Part shown: piece after piece, positions 19,957 through 31,486 of the stretch
Position numbering within the stretch: the stretch's first letter is position 1
Layout: each line of letters opens with the position of its first letter
Source of the DNA: Lineus longissimus
Taxonomy: Eukaryota; Nemertea; Pilidiophora; Heteronemertea; Lineidae
Direction: 5' to 3'
Length of the DNA stretch: 64,000 bases
Assembly: GCF_910592395.1 (NCBI RefSeq)
Contig: NC_088316.1
Span: 8,182,001 to 8,246,000 of the forward strand
Made by a program: the position numbers and the translations under genes
The notes under the pieces: model-generated
Told to the model about the DNA's origin: nothing
Databases searched by the model: none
Seen by the model: only the letters and a program-made list of their open reading frames with translations

Positions 19957-21046
19957 CTGAACCCTATTTGTTCTCATGTGATGAAAGAGAAGTACAAAAT
20001 AATAAGGACCTAATGATTGTCTGACATAACCACATGTTTTGTGACCTACTTCCCCAGAGCTGGAAACTCCAGATTTTTGTTAGACCATGTAGGTATGTAT
20101 CATATGTAGGTCTAAAGAAACAGAAGAAACAGGCTTTTGGAGCGAACACACCAGCAGAGGTTTCCCTAAACTGAAGGCAGACGAAATTTGATGCTCAAAA
20201 TACAGTAAAGGTCGAAAAAGGTTGCCAATACTGTAAACTGGGATATTTTTGCAGTAGTACATGTTTGCAAAACACTATTTCGTATTTAACTCTTTAACTC
20301 ATAGCGGGGCAAGCATTTGATATTTAAGGAATTGATACCGAACTGGAGGTATTGGTTGTCTCACCAAAACCGTGAGGGTGGAGCTCAAATGTAGATCAAA
20401 ACCGAGACGTAGCCAAGGTTTCGGCCAATATTTTACCTCGACCCATTGGTTTTGGTGAGACAATCAACACCGACAGTGAGGTACAGTTTCAATTTCTATT
20501 CTAAAACATCTCAAATTAAATAACGAATAATGTGGTTTTAAATGCTTTTTAAATGCTTCCACATTTGGCACCAACCCAAACACGGTTATGGTTGCCTAAC
20601 CATAACCGCTGAATTTAAAACGAGGCCTCAATGGCGCACAGTGTATTTACATTGAAGTGTACAGTTCATTCTAATCCCATTGGTTTTAGAATTCTAAACC
20701 CCGAACGGGGCAAGGCATTTCAGGTAGTGGCAACAAATTCAGAAAAACAATAATAACAACATTAAAAACCAAAATAGACCCAATAAAGTATAACTTTTCT
20801 GAAAGCTTAAAATGTTATCTAAATATTTGATATCGAGAAAAAAACAGAGTTTACCCACATAAAAGGGACTTATTTCACCAAAAAGGGCCCATCACGACCA
20901 CAAACATTGAACAACACACACAGACTTTAGTACTCTCGATTGAAACTAGGGATGATATACCAGAGATTGAAGGGAGACACGATCGCTCTCGAGCGCCGCT
21001 GCTCGCCCAAATTGAATTTTACGCGGGTGAACAATCGCTCATGCTA
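19957..21046. other. No gene recognised; short hairpin
   Basis: Intronic sequence. An inverted repeat of about 20 bp, TTGGTTGTCTCACCAAAACC against GGTTTTGGTGAGACAATCAA, spans about 20353-20472. No coding region is supported. Confidence 0.5.
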
Positions 21047-21771
21047 AATGAAACGGCCAGGTGCCATTGTGCTCACCATATAGATATTTGGTGGTTAGGA
21101 ATTCATCCTGGTTAAAAAACATGCTACATGTATAATATATAGGTCGAACCAAAGTCGGTATGACATGTGATGTATCCTTGATTGGAGTACCTTCCATACA
21201 AATATCATCAAAAACAAGTCACTAATAAACGAGATATTGCACTTTTTACCTTTTTTAGTTCTGGCCTCCTGGTGGCCAAGTTGAGAATCAGATCTGACGG
21301 AAATTCGATGTCAGAGGTAACATGACATAGGGTGTCATGTTACCAAATTTCAAGTTCATAGCTTTAGCGGTTAAGAAACATGTCATAGTTACACTCAAAT
21401 GGCAAATTCATACCATTTTACCTGACCTTGAAAATTAGGTCAAATCAAAAACCTGTACGGTATGTGGTGTATCCTTGCTTGGAAAACCTACCATAAGAAT
21501 TTTATCAAAAACGAGCCACTCATAAGAGAGATATCTCACTTTTTAAGTTTCCACTTTTGGCCCCCTCGTGGCCAAGTCAAGAATCAGATTGGACAGAAAT
21601 TCATTGCCAGAGGTCACTTGACATGGTGGGGGTCGTGTGTACAAAGTTTCAAGTTCATAGCTCTAGCGGTTAAAAAACATGCCAATGTTTTTCAGAGAGG
21701 ATACAGACGACGACGACAAACAACGACGGACACAGCGGTGTTGTATAGACTCCCCTACGGTGAGCCAAAAA
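21047..21771. repeat. CTCACC/GGTGAG repeat family, copy with about two units
   Basis: It starts AATGAAACGGCCAG..GTGCTCACC and ends CTCCCCTACGGTGAGCCAAAA. Two units contain degenerate forms of the GCCCCCTGGTGGCCAA core (21261, 21560) and one TGACCTTGA..AGGTCAAAT cluster near 21421. GAC-rich sequence precedes the 3' end. Confidence 0.85.
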
Positions 21772-21967
21772 GTAGCTCTCGGTAACAAAATCAACTCTCT
21801 TTCCTCCTTGACAGTAATCACCTCATATGATCAATATCATAGCACAGGTAAGATACCAAAGCATATGTTGTTGGCAACACTATAATACGGTAAAATTGGC
21901 GGACAATCGGCCAAAATCCCTGTCCCTGACGCAGATATTTGAAAACATTGAGAAAGGAGATGGGTAA

Positions 21968-23091
21968 GGGATCATCTCCTAATTATTCGCAGAAATTCGC
22001 TTTGCAAATTGCAACGAAAATTTGCTTTGTAATCGTTTTAGAATTAGTTTCTGCAAAAAAGTGCAACGATTTTGCAACAATTATCAAGCTGAAACAAATA
22101 TCAAATCGAGGTGAAAACGAGAAAGGCTTCAATGAGATGTAGCGAATTTGCAACGATTGAAAATGTAATCATATCGTTTTCCAGGAACGGAATATATTAC
22201 ATTGCGAAAGTTTATTTAACTCAGGACTAATGAATATTTTGACCAACCCACGTGAGGAGCAGCAGTTGACAACCCAGAAGATAATAATACAAAGTTCACA
22301 ACAGCAAAGCAGTTAACCATCCACACATCACAATATTTTAAAATCCACAGCGCAATTTAAGTGCTAGAAAACCCGCCATCTTCCCGACAATGACGGCCTC
22401 CGCAAAAATCATATGCATCCTGGCATCAAGTTCAATCTCGAATCTACACTTCTCCCTACATTTTTTACCACGCTATATTTTATTTTGACCTGGAATCGGG
22501 GTCAACCACCTGCATCCAAATATCTTTAGAATCGGCTGGGTTTTAATGGAGTCAATGGAATTCAATCACACATCAGAAGACCCGCAGCTATATCATGGCG
22601 TACCATGTCAAAACTTTCTCTGATCCCGGCTTTTAATCTTTATCTTGACATAGTTGTCTGCAGCTCTGACCAATCAGCTCTCGTTGGTGGTCATGACATC
22701 TGTTGACACATGTCAATTAATGACAGGTCAGCCACATGCAATCGCCTGTCGTCTTATCGATCTTTGAATGCATGTTTTTTTCCTAAATGTACCTTATCTA
22801 ATACTGAATCAAAAGTTGTGTATAAGATGTTATATAAGATGCCTTTACAGTTTTTGGGTAGTTTGTCTTGGGATAAAGTGTACCAGTGCGTATGATGGAA
22901 TGCATCGCAGTTTCTTAACTTTGTGTGTAAAGATTGAACTCAGAGTAGCAGTGATTTGAATTCATGTACTGTTGTGTTGTTTGGACAGGCAGCGAGGCAA
23001 TTTGGCAATGATTTTGTAGCTCTGGAATACACTCCCAATTTTCGTTGCTATTCGCGAAGCGAATTTCTGCGAATAATTTGGAGATGATCCC
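21968..23091. mobile_element. Possible DNA element with about 55-bp inverted ends
   Basis: Bases 21968-22022 and the reverse complement of 23029-23091 share GGATCATCTCC(T/A)AATTATTCGC and AGAAATTCGCTT(T/C), then GCAACGAAAATT. The enclosed 1 kb shows no transposase. No target duplication was resolved, so an inverted duplication is an alternative. Confidence 0.6.
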
Positions 23092-23901
23092 GAAGTTGAC
23101 CTTCCGATACTTCCAACATGTCTGGCTAAGAATTTTAGGTGGTTGTGAGAAGCGGGAACATCCGGGTCGCCAGTTTGAATGAACGCAGATGCGAGTCAAG
23201 ATTCGGTTTCGATTCGATTTGGTGGCTTTACTATTGGTAAAGTTTTCTCGCTGAGCATTTTCAAATTATGTACCGCCAAGAGGAAATAACGCAGGAGGGT
23301 AATACTACCAGGCCAAGGTGGCATCATTCAAACACAGTTTTACATGAGGCCCAAGGTGACAGGCATTGATATTATTCAACCAGACTGTACACCTGATGTT
23401 GCATGCACAGTATAGGGCCGTTTAGACGACAGCAAAAAGCCACATGCGATCCGATTGAATCCGAATGTGATTTAGATATTTTTTGTCTCAATGCAAAATG
23501 ATCCAGAACAATATGATCCCATCCAGATAAAAAAACCATTGTTTGAGGTTGTTTTAATCTAAATGCATTCCGGATCAAAAGTGTCACCCTAAATGGATAT
23601 CGAATGTTTTTCTGCTGCAGTAGTGTTATGTCTGTATTTCTATCTCTTCTCGAAGGATAGAGGTCATATAAATGACCAGACGGCTAAACACAACAACTTT
23701 ACTTTGTCCATAATCTAAACATTATTATATTCCACCTGCAAAATAGTTTGGCCCACAATATATATAGAAATAGTAAAAATCCTGCTTTTATTAGCTAATT
23801 TTTTCACGATATGGACGGTGGCCATTTTGTCATATTTATGAACGTTCTCTCCTCTGAATGAGAAGAGTGTGACGTCACAGACACAATCAGCTGTTCGAAC
23901 A
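23092..23901. other. No gene recognised
   Basis: Intronic sequence without a supported coding region or defined repeat boundary. A possible hAT-like MITE around 23410-23600 was not confirmed. Confidence 0.4.
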
Positions 23902-24345
23902 ATGGCGGATGACAGCGAAATGAAAGATGACAGTTCTTCAACTTCTTCGGCGACGTCCGGCGATGAATCTTTCAACTCTTCCAATTAAAACCATGCATCG
24001 ACAGGAGAACGAGTAGGCCTAGCTCCCTATGTGTTTGAGCCAGAGTACACACCTGAAGAGCTGGTTGAATGTGATCTTGATGGAGGTGTGGCTGCCTTGG
24101 AGCTTGAAGATGACGTGCCACTCGATGATGAAGGCCACGAGGATCGCACCCAGATGCCTGTGGAGGAATGGTGCATGTGCCATGGCTGCATGGTGATGCC
24201 CACAAACTTTGAATGCGACTGTTGCAAGGATAACAATGCCATCATCGCAAAAATGGAAGAGAGTACTGGTGACCTTGATCATCATGTTGATCTGGAGTGC
24301 ATCACCATTGCATGCGTGACGTCATCGGAGAGGGAAATTTTAATC
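23902..24345 (+). pseudogene. P2X7-ballast-like zinc-domain ORF fragment
   Basis: From ATG at 23902 the frame encodes an acidic, serine-rich N-terminus, a TAA at 23986-23988, then in the same frame GLAPYVFEPEY and later EEWCMCHGCMVMPTNFECDCCKD followed by a DLECITIA stretch. The spaced cysteines and CITxH-like part resemble the cysteine-rich C-terminal domain of P2X7 receptors, which occurs widely as stand-alone ORFs in invertebrate repeats and mobile-element relics. The channel part is absent. The similarity ends near 24345. It is more probably a relic of a repeat than part of a receptor gene. Confidence 0.65.
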
Positions 24346-24792
24346 AAAATGGACGTCTTCATAGGCAGTAATAAAAGTATGGTTTTTTTCGCCGTCACTA
24401 TTTCTGTATTAACTTAAATTTTCAAACAGGTAGTTTCTTAATGCCCATGCATCATAGAAACGTGGCAATGTTGAAGTTATTGCAATCGCAGAATTTAGAT
24501 GACCCCTATCCTTTAACCAGTTATGTGTATTGTTGGATGATACACAGATGAAGATGAAGAATTATTTGCAAATGTTTGTTTATTTTGAACAAAATGAGAA
24601 ACATAATTTTCCTGTCCAGCAGGTGATTTGTAAATTACAGTATACATTGGGCCAGTTTAGAATTGAGGTAAACACTGGTGGTTGTACATGAATGAATGTA
24701 TTATATTACACGCAGTGTTAACATAAATACTAAGCCTTTGCCCAGTTGTGATGAATGAATCAGCAGTTTGATCACAGAATGACTTTACAAAT
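24346..24792. other. No gene recognised
   Basis: AT-rich intronic sequence, nothing recognised. Confidence 0.4.
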
Positions 24793-26217
24793 AATGAAAC
24801 GGCCAGGGGCCATTGTGCTCACCGTATACATCTTTTAGTTGGCAGGATCATGCTTAGTTTAGAGGTGAATATGGTGAACACAATCAGGCATGAAGACTTT
24901 TTTTAGATGTGTATTGATGTCAAGTAATAAGACAGGGCAGTATATATAAGTTTATGATCCAACCAATAATTGTCTATGACATCAACAAGATCAATATCGT
25001 GTGATTGCTAAGAGTCCCTGCAATAAAAATTTCATCGAAAAAAAGTCATTAATAAGCGAGATATTGCACGTCCTACTTTTTCAGTTTTGACCCCCTGGTG
25101 GCCAAATCAAGAATCAGATCAGGCCAAAATTCGGTGTCAGAGATTATCTGATGTAGGGGGTTACATGTACCAACTTTCAAGTTCATAGCTTCAGCAGTTA
25201 AGAAACGTGCCATAGTTACACTCTAACAGCCAATTTACGCCATTTGACCTCTGTGACCTAGAAAAGGAGGTCAAATCCAAAAATTGTAGGACATGTGGTG
25301 TATCCTTGCTAGAAGTCCCTGCCATAAAAATTTTATCGAAGACAATTCACTCAAATAAGCAAGATATTGCACTTCTTACTTTTTCCATTATGGCCCCTTG
25401 GTGGCCGAATAAAGAATCAGATTGGGCCAAAATTCGGCATCAGAGATAATCTGATATAGGGGGTTATATGCACCAAGTTTCAAGTTAATAGCTTTACTGG
25501 TTAAGAAACGTGCCATAGTTTACACTCTAACGGCCAATTTATGCCATATGACCTATGTGACCTTGAAAAGTAGGCCAAATTGAAAACCCGTAAGATATGT
25601 GATGTATTCTTCCTAAGAGTACCTACCATAAAAATTTTATCGAAAACAAGTCACTTATAAGCGAGATATCACACTTTTTAGATTTCTACTTTTGGCCCCC
25701 TGGTGGCAAAGTTGAGGATCAGATCAAACTGAAATTCAGCTCCAGAGGCTATGTGATATAGGGGGTTATATGTACCAAGTTTCAAGTTCATAGCTTTAGT
25801 GGTCAAGAAACATGCCATAGTTTACACTCTAACGACCAATTTACACCATATGACCTCTGTGACCTTGAAAAATAGGTCAAATTAAAAACCCGTATGATGT
25901 AAGATGTATATTTGCTATGAGTACCTACATCAAAAGTTTCATCGAAAACAAGTCACTAATCAGCGAGATATCACACTTTTTACATATCGACATTTGGCCC
26001 CCTGGTGGCCAAGTTGAGAATCAGATCGGACCGAAATTCAGTGTCAGAGGTCACCTGACCTAGGGGGTGCTGTGTACAAAGTTTCAAGTTCATAGCCCCA
26101 GCGGTTAAGAAACGTCCCACTGTTTCTGAAACAGGATACGACGGACGACGACGCCGACGCCGACGCCGACGGACACAGCGCGCTATCGCATAGACTCCCC
26201 TTACGGTGAGCCAAAAA
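24793..26217. repeat. CTCACC/GGTGAG repeat family, copy with four to five units
   Basis: It starts AATGAAACGGCCAGGGGCCA and ends CTCCCCTTACGGTGAGCCAA. Four GCCCCCTGGTGGCCAA-type cores lie near 25093, 25394, 25698 and 25996, about 300 bp apart. Each unit has a TGACCTCTGTGACCTTGA-type cluster. A (GACGCC)n tract sits at about 26137-26170. Confidence 0.9.
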
Positions 26218-27365
26218 GCACAATGTTTTGATTATAGTCAAACCCTATTACAACAAAGTTTCAGGTGTGTAGGAAACAGGTTTAAGGACGTATTTCGAAA
26301 TGTTGGTGACAATGGATGTTGCAGAACATGTATCAAGTTTTAACTTAAAAGTAATAAGAATTTCCCTTTGAGAATTGTTGTAACCGGGTTTACTATGCAA
26401 AAATACATATTGAGTTGGGCCTGAGCGGTACAATTTTAATGCTAAATAGACATTTTCAACTTAACTTGTCAATGTTTTTACTACTGAATTAGCAGTTTCA
26501 TCATGGAGTGAATTATTCACGACTAAAAAATTAACATTTTCTAATATTACAGTCAAAGCAAGTACAAGTTACAACAAAGTTTCCGGTGTGCAGGCCAAGG
26601 GGTTTTGAATCTATTTCAAATATAAATTTTGGGAACTATAGATATTGTGGTCATAGGTAGTGGTACATGCATTAAGTTTGCAACATTGGAGCTCAAAAAA
26701 GTAATAAAATGTTCCCCTGAAAATTATTATAACTGGGTTTACCTCACCAATTTACATATAACAATTCTGATAGTGAGGTTGTGCAACATTTAAAACTCTC
26801 AATTCTGACTTCAACTTTGAGACCAAATTGTAGTTATCTAGTGAAGTAGTGGTATTTCTGATTGAAACAAGTGGATAACTTTTTCAAATTCATGAATCTC
26901 TTTTACATAACGATATATGAAAATCTGAAAAATTCAAGGGTGTTTCATCAAATAGATATTCAGGTAAAGACAGATTTGAAATTGTTGCTAGATGACTTGA
27001 ATTCAGTGACAAAGTTGGAAGTTGACAGCAAGTATCTTTGAATATAAAGACTTTAGCATATTGGTGAAATTAGTCAATTACAGTTGCTAAAAAAACACAA
27101 GATTTGAGTATGTATCCAATAAATTGCAAACAATTGCAATTACTCTAAGTCTAACCGAGACTGATTGATATTGATATGTTGTGGTATAATATACAGCATT
27201 ATAAAATTATTGTATGAAATTAAACATAATAAATCATGAATGGTTTGTCCGTCTAATTGCTACTTTTATTTTATTTTGACGATGGTGCCATAGTATTCAG
27301 TTTTTAATTTTTCCTTGAGTTGTTAATGATTGAGCAGTTTACTTTTCTATTTTCTTGCTGATTAG
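26218..27365. other. AT-rich intronic sequence, no gene recognised
   Basis: I see no supported feature in this stretch. Confidence 0.5.
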
Positions 27366-27906
27366 GTTAACAATTCTGTTACATTGAGTTTAGGATTGAT
27401 GGTGAGTGAGAATGCGTCAAGATCAAGGAAGAAGTTTTCGATTTGTTGAGGAGTTTCATAAGAAGCATCTTGTGCTAGCATGAAATCAGTTACGATAGGA
27501 TCATATCCAGTTACACGATAATTTTGGTGATGTGATGAGATGTTCAGTTTGACTTTAACTTGTTTAATGATAGATGATACCTTTTTCAGAGCAGAGATTT
27601 TTTCATTTTCGAATGTTTTTTTGCAGGAATTGCCAGAGAATGTTATTTCTGATTGGACAGAATAACATTGGCCACTCCTGTTTGAAGTGTCGGGTCAAAA
27701 TAGTCATGATTTGAAAAGGATCCTTTTATTTGAGATGTGTGATGTAAAAATCCCATGTGACGAATCTCTGCATCTGCGGGTTGTTTTTTTCTTGGGACTT
27801 GGACTTTGAGGCAGTGACCTTTTTGATGACATTTTTTTTCCGAAGTGCTTGGTTTTTCATCGTGTGGTTTGTTGGAAGCCATTTCTGTAAGAGTCTGAAA
27901 TGGAAT
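27366..27906 (-). CDS. Unrecognised ORF/exon, interrupted upstream by the BEL element
   Basis: On the minus strand an acceptor-like TTATTCCATTTCAG (partly supplied by the target duplication and flank) precedes an open frame from about 27893. It encodes a basic, cysteine/histidine-containing segment (MASNKPHDEK, CHQKGHCLKV, HHTSQIKGSFSNHDYFDP). A frameshift near 27650-27660 moves to a second frame that stays open to TAA near 27366-27370 and encodes SALKKVSSIIKQVKV, YDPIVTDFMLAQ and PQQIENFFLDLDAFSL. The second part has protein-like codon composition. I do not recognise the family. It could be an element ORF or a retired host exon. The sequence beyond the BEL element (35871-36095) is its former upstream flank. 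Confidence 0.45.
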
Positions 27907-28195
27907 TGTAAATCTTTGTGGCAATTTTTGGTAGGGTTTGCAGCCGCGAAGACGGCTCCATCCGGCGCCCTCGGAATTGGTCCGGTGGCCAGGTGCTGCT
28001 GTTGTTGCGTGTGCGTTAGAAGACGGGAGGAAATGCTAAACCCAGAACAAATAACTGTTTTAAACCGTTTTTAAGAGAAAGAATGTAAGATCAGATGTGT
28101 CACGAGAGAGATCATTAAATCATTCATTAAAGGTATAACGTGTTAAGAAGTTATTGATGACATTCGAGGCAGCAGCCACCACAACCAGAGTTTCA
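27907..28195 (+). repeat. BEL/Pao left LTR (289 bp)
   Basis: It starts TGTAAATCTTTG and ends CAGAGTTTCA. It differs from the right LTR by A/G in GGCTCC(A/G)TCC and T/C in TAACG(T/C)GTTAAG. Confidence 0.95.
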
Positions 28196-28242
28196 GTTTA
28201 AAACAATTTGATCTGATCGGCTTGCACGCACACACATACATA

Positions 28243-31200
28243 ATGCATTCGATGAGTGAAGCACACGACGGCGCACCGCGGAGTGGAAGGAGAAATGGTC
28301 CCGCTGGAAATGTGTCTTTAGAGGTAGCCGAGGCCCTGCTGCAGTTGGCGGACGCCAAGTTACCCAGTGGTGCATCTTCATGGGCTAGTAGTAGGCATAA
28401 CAACAGTTGTAGCAATAGCATAATAGCCACAAGTAGAAGGCCTAGCACTAGCAGTAATAGGTCCTCCAAGTCCAGGCAGAGCCAGAGGAAGTTGTTTGAG
28501 GCCGAGATGGAGAAGACGAGACTCATCGCTGAACAACAGATGGCTGAGGCCCAGATTGAAACTGAGATGGCAAGAAAACAGGTTCAGATTAATATGGCAA
28601 TGAGAAGAAGGATGATTGACATTCGCGCAGAGATGAGCGCCACACTTCAGTCTGTAGACCGAGATCTTGAGGAACAGTTGAGGGATTTTGAGGATGAAGA
28701 CTTAGAGGTCCACAATCAAGATGAAGAACCAGTTTCGAAGGATAGAGTCTGCAAAGAAGATACAGGTCACAAGTTGTTTGATGTCCTTGAGTCCCACAAG
28801 CAGAATGGTAGGGTGGATGTTGCCGGGGACCAAGATGCCATGCCTGGGCCTAATGCTTTGCTGTCCAGTTGGGGTGATGCTGCCCGAGAGGGTCCAGTCG
28901 CTGTCGACAACAGATCTGTTCATCAAGATATGGGTGATAAGTCGAAACCGGATGATTTCTGCACTGATGCTGAAGTTAGGAAGTACGCTACCCAGGATAG
29001 AAATGAAATTGGTAATGGCAGTCCTACAGGGATAGAGTCTGATGAAGCCCAACAGAAGAACACTGAATCAGCTGATATGGGTGTGAAACCTTGGCTGCAA
29101 CGTTTCGATACTCACAGTGAAGATGTTCGAGATAGCACCAGCACAAGCGGATACATGCATGCATGTACATGGCTTGCAAGGGATAAAGAAAGGCAGACAC
29201 ACAGTGGATCAGCAGATAGAGTCCAACCCTGGTTATCACATTTCCACACCCAAGATGCTGCTCAAGAGACCAGATCAATGATGGTGCACACTCATGATAT
29301 AGGTCAAGAGGTGGAATTTCAGCGGCACACTAGGTCAGAGGATAAGGGTGCGAAACCAGAGCTGACACATTATTCCACACAGAGTCATGATGTGAAGCGA
29401 GGTAGCCGTGCCATGATCCCAAGTCATAATGATCACACTGCTAGTATCAATAGTCATAGGGAGGTTAACCAGTTGACATCGCCTGTACAACCAAAGCCTG
29501 ATGAGATTCAAGTTGGTCAGAGCCGAGATGTAGAGCATGTCAGCAGAGAGGGCAGAGGGTACATCTTTCAAGGTCAACAGATGAAAGCTGATCAACATCC
29601 TAGTTCAACAGGTCATCGTCACGCTGAAGACAGGGGATACAACTTTCAAGGTCAACAGATGAAAGCTGATCAACATCCTAGTTCAACAGGTCATCGTCAC
29701 GCTGAAGACAGGGGATACAACTTTCAAGGTCAACAGATGAAAGCTGATCAACATCCGAGTTCAACAGGTCATCGTCACGCTGAAGACAGGGGATACAGCT
29801 TTCAAGGTCAAGGTCAAATGGATCCTAGAGATGCCTTCTTGCCCATAGTCGACCATCTGCAAGCACTCCAGACACGGCTAGAGCTCCCAAGGCCCGAGCT
29901 AAAGGGTTCTCTGGAGACCCGCTTGATTATCCACGATTCACAACAACATTTAGACAGAACATCGAATCCAGAACCCGTGATCCAGGAGAGTTATACCAGA
30001 ATCTCAGGAAATACTGCAGTGGAAAGGCCAGCGAAGTCATATTGAAATATGATATGCTAGCGACAGATGAGGCCTACAGCCAAGCTAAGCGAGAACTGTA
30101 TCTAAATTTCGGACAGCCTCATCTCATCACGATGGAGTTTCACAGGAAACTGAAGACCAAGGGTGACGTCAAGGCTGGCGACAGGAATGCGATGCGAAAA
30201 TATGCAGATCTTCTGGAGACCACAGAGTTGTCTCTACGTAGTGTTAACAAGAAAAAGTCACTAGATCATCCAGATTACCTAGTCGATGTAATCGCAAAAC
30301 TACATGATCGCCGCATGATCGCCGCAGCTGGTTAAGAAAGGCAGCCAAGATCAGAGAGGAGTACGGGGAGGCCACTTTTTCAGAAGTTGTCAGATTCATC
30401 AAGGGACTTTCAAGTGAGGTAAACGACAGCGAATTTGCAGCCTTGCTTGACCATAAGTATGATAAGCGGAAGAACAATGATGCAGTCAAAGATCGGAACA
30501 AGACCCCCTCCGTAAAGACATACTTTATCACAGATGGCCAGGAGAGCTCGAAGGATGAGAAGTCCAGATCAAATGTCAATAATACTGGCGAAGCTAAGAA
30601 GAAAACTTGGAAGAGTACCAAGCAACAAGGATCTGAAAGGACAACCCAGAGTACTAGTAAACCTAGTGTGAAATGTACTCATTGCACCAGTGGACCATCG
30701 CATTCCATCTGGGAGTGTTCAAGTGTCAAGAGGTTGCCATGGAAACAGAAGCAGGACATCATAAAGGGAATGGGACTCTGTTTTAATTGCCTGAATACTG
30801 ACAACAAGGTCACTGCCCACAACTCAGCCAGGAAATGCCCTCTCCCTAAGGAGTGTCAAAAGATGGGATGCAAGTCTACAACTAAGCATCATACTCTCCT
30901 ACACTTTGACAAGGCTGAAGACAGGGATGGAACCACCCCTACTGTAATTGGTAACAGCTTCCTGGGAAAAACCGAAGATAAAGTCCTTTTCCCAGCATTC
31001 CCTGTCATAGTCAGATGTCCAGCTACCAGAAAGGAAATGAAGACTTGGGCAGGAATCGATTCCTACTCCAGCGCCTCTCTGTGTGAAGAAGACGTTCTGC
31101 AGGAATTATCCATAGAGCCAGATGAAAAGCCAGTCGAATTGAAGACATTGAATGGAGTTAGTGCGGGTAAAAGCACAAAAATCAGTCTGAAAATTTCCGG

Positions 31201-31486
31201 ATTGGATGGTAACAGCTGGATCGATATTCCTGAAGTATACTCTTGGGAAAGTGTGCCTGTGGGAGACAAGCACCTGCCGTCTAAGGAAACTTGGTCAAGT
31301 TATGAGCATCTGAGAGACTTACCCACCCCAGAGAGTCCAGTTGGAAAGATTAGGGTTTTGATTGGAGGAAACATCCCAGCAGCCCACAAGCAACTCGAAT
31401 GGAAAGAAGGATCCAAACCAGAGGAGCCAATTGCAGCCAGATATCCATGGGGATGGACTTTGTTAGGTGGCCCCAGTCACAGCTGA
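28243..31486 (+). pseudogene. BEL/Pao Gag and protease region, frameshifted
   Basis: The first ATG is 28243 (an open frame is present from 28222 via a TTG). The N-terminus is serine/arginine-rich, then a glutamate-rich coiled coil (about 28490-28700), a long acidic linker and three to four copies of a 26-residue repeat. The conserved Gag core (SGDPLDYPRF, GELYQNLRKYCSGKA) follows in the next frame after a frameshift near 29905-29915. A second frameshift at 30303-30324 is caused by an 11-bp tandem duplication (CATGATCGCCG twice). Then come cysteine/histidine zinc-binding motifs (CTHCTSGPSH, CFNCLN) and the protease-like region, where the usual DSG reads DSY (AGIDSYSS). The frame stops at TGA 31484-31486. 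Confidence 0.88.
29555..29812. repeat. 78-bp tandem repeat inside BEL Gag
   Basis: Three nearly identical 78-bp units plus a partial one encode the 26-residue unit starting RGYNFQGQQMKADQH. Near identity of units indicates recent expansion. Confidence 0.92.

Noticed and set aside
23410-23600. hAT-like MITE
   Set aside because: End sequences and an 8-bp duplication could not be matched.
28143-29598. Minus-strand ORFs over BEL Gag
   Set aside because: Shadows of the Gag frame and its repeats.
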